From a virus, in IMG/VR virus record IMGVR_UViG_3300020187_000088, positions 1-36,955 of that record: 36,955 nucleotides of DNA; one strand, given 5' to 3'. Of the stretch, positions 34,113 through 36,955 are shown piece after piece (positions within the stretch are counted from its first letter, which is position 1; every line of letters begins with the position of its first letter). Under the pieces are notes generated by a model. It saw only the letters and a program-made list of their open reading frames with translations, had not been told where the DNA came from and ran no database searches. The position numbers and the translations under genes were made by a program.

Positions 34113-34178
34113 ATTTCACAAAAATATTTTTCTTGTGTATTTAATTTCAACTACAAATTTACTAAAATATATAATATA

Positions 34179-35801
34179 ATGAGCAAACTACCAGCAAGAA
34201 ATCGAGTAATTTATCAAAGTGAAGCTTTATTCATATCACCAGACACGACAGGTCATCATCTTTACTACATGCCACCCGAGTCGGTAACCGGGGCAACAAC
34301 GATAAATGAATGTATGATAACCGGAAGTGGTGTGAATGGCTCCACGTTTGGTTTTAATGCTTGCGTGGGATCCGGAACAACTGGAAGAGGTCTTTGGACT
34401 GACTTTAAATATAAAACTTACGACTGTACTGGAACTTTTGAAGGCTTTAATCTTACAGGGAATACTGATCACAAAGCGGTGGGGCATCCAGTACTCGCTG
34501 ACCTTGGTATGCTAAGTGGTGTTACGGGTAATGGCTTGAAATACATGAAGCACGATGGAGATGTCAATGTTAAAGGTTCATGGGGAACAACTGTTGAGCA
34601 ACTTAAAAGAGTTCAAAGCGCTAATTATAGCTTTACTATAAATAGGCAAGATGTCAATCAGTTTGGACATTTAGCAAGAATCGACTCTGTGGTCCTTGAG
34701 GCTCCAACTGTAAGTCTGGATTTTTCTTACTACTTGACGGATGGAGAAAATGAAAGATTAATGGGGATGGTAACTGATGGCTCATTTCAGAGCTTGTCAG
34801 GAATGATGACTCGATCTCAAAATGAATTTGGAAACAACTTTTTTATATTAACTGTACCAGAAGGCAGAGATGCTCTCAAGGGTGACCAAATGGTAACCGA
34901 GGCAGAGAAAACATCTATTAGTCTTGGAAACGGTTATGTTACTGATTATTCTATAGAAGGAAGTGTTGGATCCTTTCCAACAGCTTCAGTTACCGTAGAA
35001 GGAATGAATTTAAAATCTGACGTGGGTACAGATTACAAAAATATACCAGCAATTGATCCAACAGATGGCACATTAATTTGTGATAGATGCTTCACTTTAC
35101 CCCCCACTGAAAGTGGTCAAGGTCAAAGCGTCTTAAAGCCTGGAGATATAACTATAGATCTTCAAGATTCTGCATTAATTTCTAGGCAATTATCTGGAAA
35201 TTCTGTTGGGTATAATAATCCTGCCGATTTTGGTAGTGCTCACATTCAAAGCTTTTCGTTATCTACTCCTCTCGGTAGATCAGCATTACAGAGATTGGGT
35301 AGTACATATGCATATGCTAAAGAAGTAGATTTTCCTGTAACTTGCTCTTTGAGTGTTAATGCATTAGTAGCAGATTTAAAAGATGGAAATTTAGTTGATC
35401 TTATTTGCGGAGGAACTTACGACCTTAAGGTTAGAATTCAAAATCCTTCATGTGTTGTATGTGATCCTAACGCAAAACCTGATGCTATTGTGATTGATTT
35501 CAAAAAAGCCGTACTAGATTCAGAAAGCTTTAGTTCATCAATAGGAGACAATAAAACCGTAGACCTTACATTTTCAACTCAAATAGGAGGCCCTGAAGAA
35601 TCAGCGGTTGGAGTATTCTTTTCTGGCTATGAAAACCAGACAGGGGCTGATGGCAAGAATAAATCTTTCCCAACTATTGAGAATACAGGGGACGGGCTGA
35701 AATATTTCAGATATGGACACCTTGGAACATCTGGATACTACTCCGGAAAAGAGTCTGAAGGTTGGAATTCCGAAGTGGCTAAACACACAAAACACTTTTA
35801 A
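34179..35801 (+). CDS. Major tail tube-like protein with two related lobes
   Basis: This 540-residue protein is the best candidate for the major tail tube subunit. It is followed by a strong hairpin and by a paralogous gene. Lobe one (about 147-195) has NYSFTINRQDVNQFGHL, then APTVSLDFSYYLTDGENERL. Lobe two (about 355-408) has IQSFSLSTPLGRSALQRLG, then VDFPVTCSLSVNALVADLKDGNL. Both resemble a tube-fold hairpin and end in a helix start. T5 tail tube protein pb6 also carries two fused tube domains and makes trimer rings; the same may apply. An N-terminal segment of about 100 residues (near 35-135, Gly/Thr-rich) is absent from the paralogue and may face outward. There is no SD before ATG; the leader is AT-rich (34113-34178). 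Identity is inferred from layout, not a known signature. Confidence 0.6.
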   Translation: MSKLPARNRVIYQSEALFISPDTTGHHLYYMPPESVTGATTINECMITGSGVNGSTFGFNACVGSGTTGRGLWTDFKYKTYDCTGTFEGFNLTGNTDHKAVGHPVLADLGMLSGVTGNGLKYMKHDGDVNVKGSWGTTVEQLKRVQSANYSFTINRQDVNQFGHLARIDSVVLEAPTVSLDFSYYLTDGENERLMGMVTDGSFQSLSGMMTRSQNEFGNNFFILTVPEGRDALKGDQMVTEAEKTSISLGNGYVTDYSIEGSVGSFPTASVTVEGMNLKSDVGTDYKNIPAIDPTDGTLICDRCFTLPPTESGQGQSVLKPGDITIDLQDSALISRQLSGNSVGYNNPADFGSAHIQSFSLSTPLGRSALQRLGSTYAYAKEVDFPVTCSLSVNALVADLKDGNLVDLICGGTYDLKVRIQNPSCVVCDPNAKPDAIVIDFKKAVLDSESFSSSIGDNKTVDLTFSTQIGGPEESAVGVFFSGYENQTGADGKNKSFPTIENTGDGLKYFRYGHLGTSGYYSGKESEGWNSEVAKHTKHF

Positions 35802-35840
35802 TTTTAAAAGAATGTAAATAAAGTATATATATTTTATTAT

Positions 35841-35871
35841 ATTACACCACAATCTCCGGTTGTGGTGTAAT
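35841..35871 (+). terminator. 12-bp perfect hairpin after the tail tube-like gene
   Basis: The left arm ATTACACCACAA (35841-35852) pairs perfectly with TTGTGGTGTAAT (35860-35871) around a seven-base loop, TCTCCGG. A weak T-rich stretch (TGTTTATT) follows. The hairpin lies 40 bases after the tail tube-like stop and 14 bases before the next start. It could terminate or attenuate transcription, so that the tube gene is made at a higher level than the downstream paralogue, or it could protect the 3' end of the tube mRNA. Confidence 0.7.
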
Positions 35872-35884
35872 TGTTTATTAAGGT

Positions 35885-36955
35885 ATGAGGAATTTTTTTA
35901 GGTCTGATTATGCAGCTTTATTTGTTGGTCCAGCTCCAGCATTCAGGCCGCATTTTGATGTCGACCAATCATTTCTTAGACAAATAACAAAAGTTCAGTC
36001 CGTTTCTTATGGTTTTGATATAAATAGAGAAGAGATTAAGCAGATAGGTCATGAAGACTTGCTTACTCGGAGAATTAATGTAATCAATGCAGTTCCTAGC
36101 CCTGGAAGTAATATTGATGTAAACATAGAGCCGGTTCCTGTTAATTTTAGTTTCAGCTACCTACCTACTTGTGGGCTTAATGAATACCTTTTAAATTTTA
36201 ATGTTGTCCCTAACGGAGGTATTGCGGAAAATAGCTTTATATCTAGACACTTTGGGGATAAAAACTTTTTCCTGGTCCTTAGGAGTGATGTAGGTAAGCA
36301 AGCTAATTATTTACTGAAAGAGTCTGACTTTATTGGGCATTATGTCATGGGTGTAGGCAATGCATTCGCTACAAGTTATAATTTATCGGTGCAAGTTGGC
36401 TCGCCAGCTGTGGTCTCAATGGATTATCAAGCTTCAAATATTAAGCTGGATGAATATAACTCCAATAATTATATACCTGCAATTCATTTATACGACGGAG
36501 AGTACAAGGATCGTCATAAATATCAATTTGGACCTCAGGACTTCGCTGATGAGTATTCCGCTCCAGCCTTGCTTCCTAATTATATAGATATTAAAATTGA
36601 AGAATTAAATATCGGAGGATCTGTAGTATCTAAGGATAATGCTAATGCTGTAGGCTTTGATATTGGTGTTGACTTAAATCGTAGAAATTTGTATGGGTTT
36701 GGATCCATGTATCCGTATGATAGGAAATTAAGTTTGCCCGCTAGGGGATCTTTAAATCTGAATATAATTAAAAGAAATTTAGAGACGGGTAATTTGAATA
36801 AAATATTAGGTTACGATAAGCCTTACAAGATAACAATAGATTGTAAGGATAATTGTCCGCCATCCTCTTCCTTTTGTCAGGGAGACGATACCTCGAGAAG
36901 AACGTTAATGACTTATGTTATTGATAATGCTGTATTGAAAAGCAAAAATACGAAC
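35885..36955 (+). CDS. Tail-tube-like paralogue (partial, runs off window)
   Basis: ATG at 35885 (MRNFFRSDYAALFVGPAP) follows a good ribosome site (TTAAGGT), and the frame stays open for 357 codons to the window edge. It parallels the 540-aa protein along its length. ALFVGPAP matches ALFISPDT. SYGFDINREEIKQIGH with VPVNFSFSYLPTCGLNEYL matches lobe one. VGFDIGVDLNRRNLYGFGS with SLNLNIIKRNLETGNLNKIL matches lobe two. The segment ITIDCKDNCPPSS then VIDNAVLKS matches the cysteine-containing loop and strand that follow. It lacks the extra N-terminal segment of the 540-aa protein. It is probably a minor tube-related protein or a second tube subunit. Being after the hairpin, it is likely made at a lower level. 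Confidence 0.65.
   Translation, partial: MRNFFRSDYAALFVGPAPAFRPHFDVDQSFLRQITKVQSVSYGFDINREEIKQIGHEDLLTRRINVINAVPSPGSNIDVNIEPVPVNFSFSYLPTCGLNEYLLNFNVVPNGGIAENSFISRHFGDKNFFLVLRSDVGKQANYLLKESDFIGHYVMGVGNAFATSYNLSVQVGSPAVVSMDYQASNIKLDEYNSNNYIPAIHLYDGEYKDRHKYQFGPQDFADEYSAPALLPNYIDIKIEELNIGGSVVSKDNANAVGFDIGVDLNRRNLYGFGSMYPYDRKLSLPARGSLNLNIIKRNLETGNLNKILGYDKPYKITIDCKDNCPPSSSFCQGDDTSRRTLMTYVIDNAVLKSKNTN

Overview
This window looks like the tail module of an AT-rich tailed bacteriophage (order-level class Caudoviricetes). The tail type is siphovirus-like with a lambda-style tip. I see no contractile sheath, baseplate wedge, capsid, replication or lysis genes, so this is only part of a larger virus genome. 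Recognisable parts are a very large tape measure protein, homologues of lambda tail proteins M, L, K, I and J, tail-tube-like proteins and fibre proteins. The host cannot be read from the sequence. A Gram-negative host is likely because the M-L-K-I-J tip set is typical of phages of such hosts. The low G+C, giant tape measure and Thr/Pro-rich stalks resemble phages known from aquatic metagenomes, but that is an impression.

Layout. Two divergent gene blocks meet at a 55-base intergenic gap near 30307-30361. Leftward from there (minus strand) run a 93-aa protein, two genes in the usual tail-assembly-chaperone position (281 and 334 aa), the 2981-aa tape measure protein, two tail-tube-like proteins (267 and 389 aa), a duplicated M-like protein, an L-like iron-sulfur protein, a K-like JAMM plus NlpC/P60 protein, a 2116-aa fused I-J tip protein, a 956-aa fibre-like protein with a Thr/Pro-rich tail, a 121-aa unknown, three glycosyltransferase genes, and the start of a repeat-containing fibre protein that leaves the window at base 1. 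Most of these genes overlap or lie within a few bases of each other, so they probably form one late operon. Rightward (plus strand) run three unknown proteins of neck or tail-completion type, a 533-aa protein with a long Thr/Pro/Ser repeat stalk, a 540-aa two-lobed tail-tube-like protein (best candidate for the major tail tube) followed by a strong hairpin, and a paralogue of it that leaves the window at 36955. No stretch of 300 bases lacks a gene, and I saw no tRNA, CRISPR array, insertion sequence or integrase.

How the genes work together. The chaperones and tape measure would set up tube polymerisation around the ruler. The tube-like proteins would form the tube and distal rings. M, L, K and I-J would close the tip, with K cutting peptidoglycan during entry. 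The fibre and stalk proteins would decorate the virion. The glycosyltransferases sit inside the virion operon and may glycosylate the Ser/Thr-rich virion proteins or alter host surface sugars.

The most unusual feature is in the tape measure protein. About 900 residues near its first half are divided by seven copies of a Gly-[Leu/Phe]-[Ile/Val]-Pro-Asn-[Phe/Tyr] motif into discrete cassettes. Two of these carry residue patterns of PD-(D/E)XK nucleases. This suggests a ruler protein carrying enzymatic cargo, possibly cut at the motifs and delivered through the tail.
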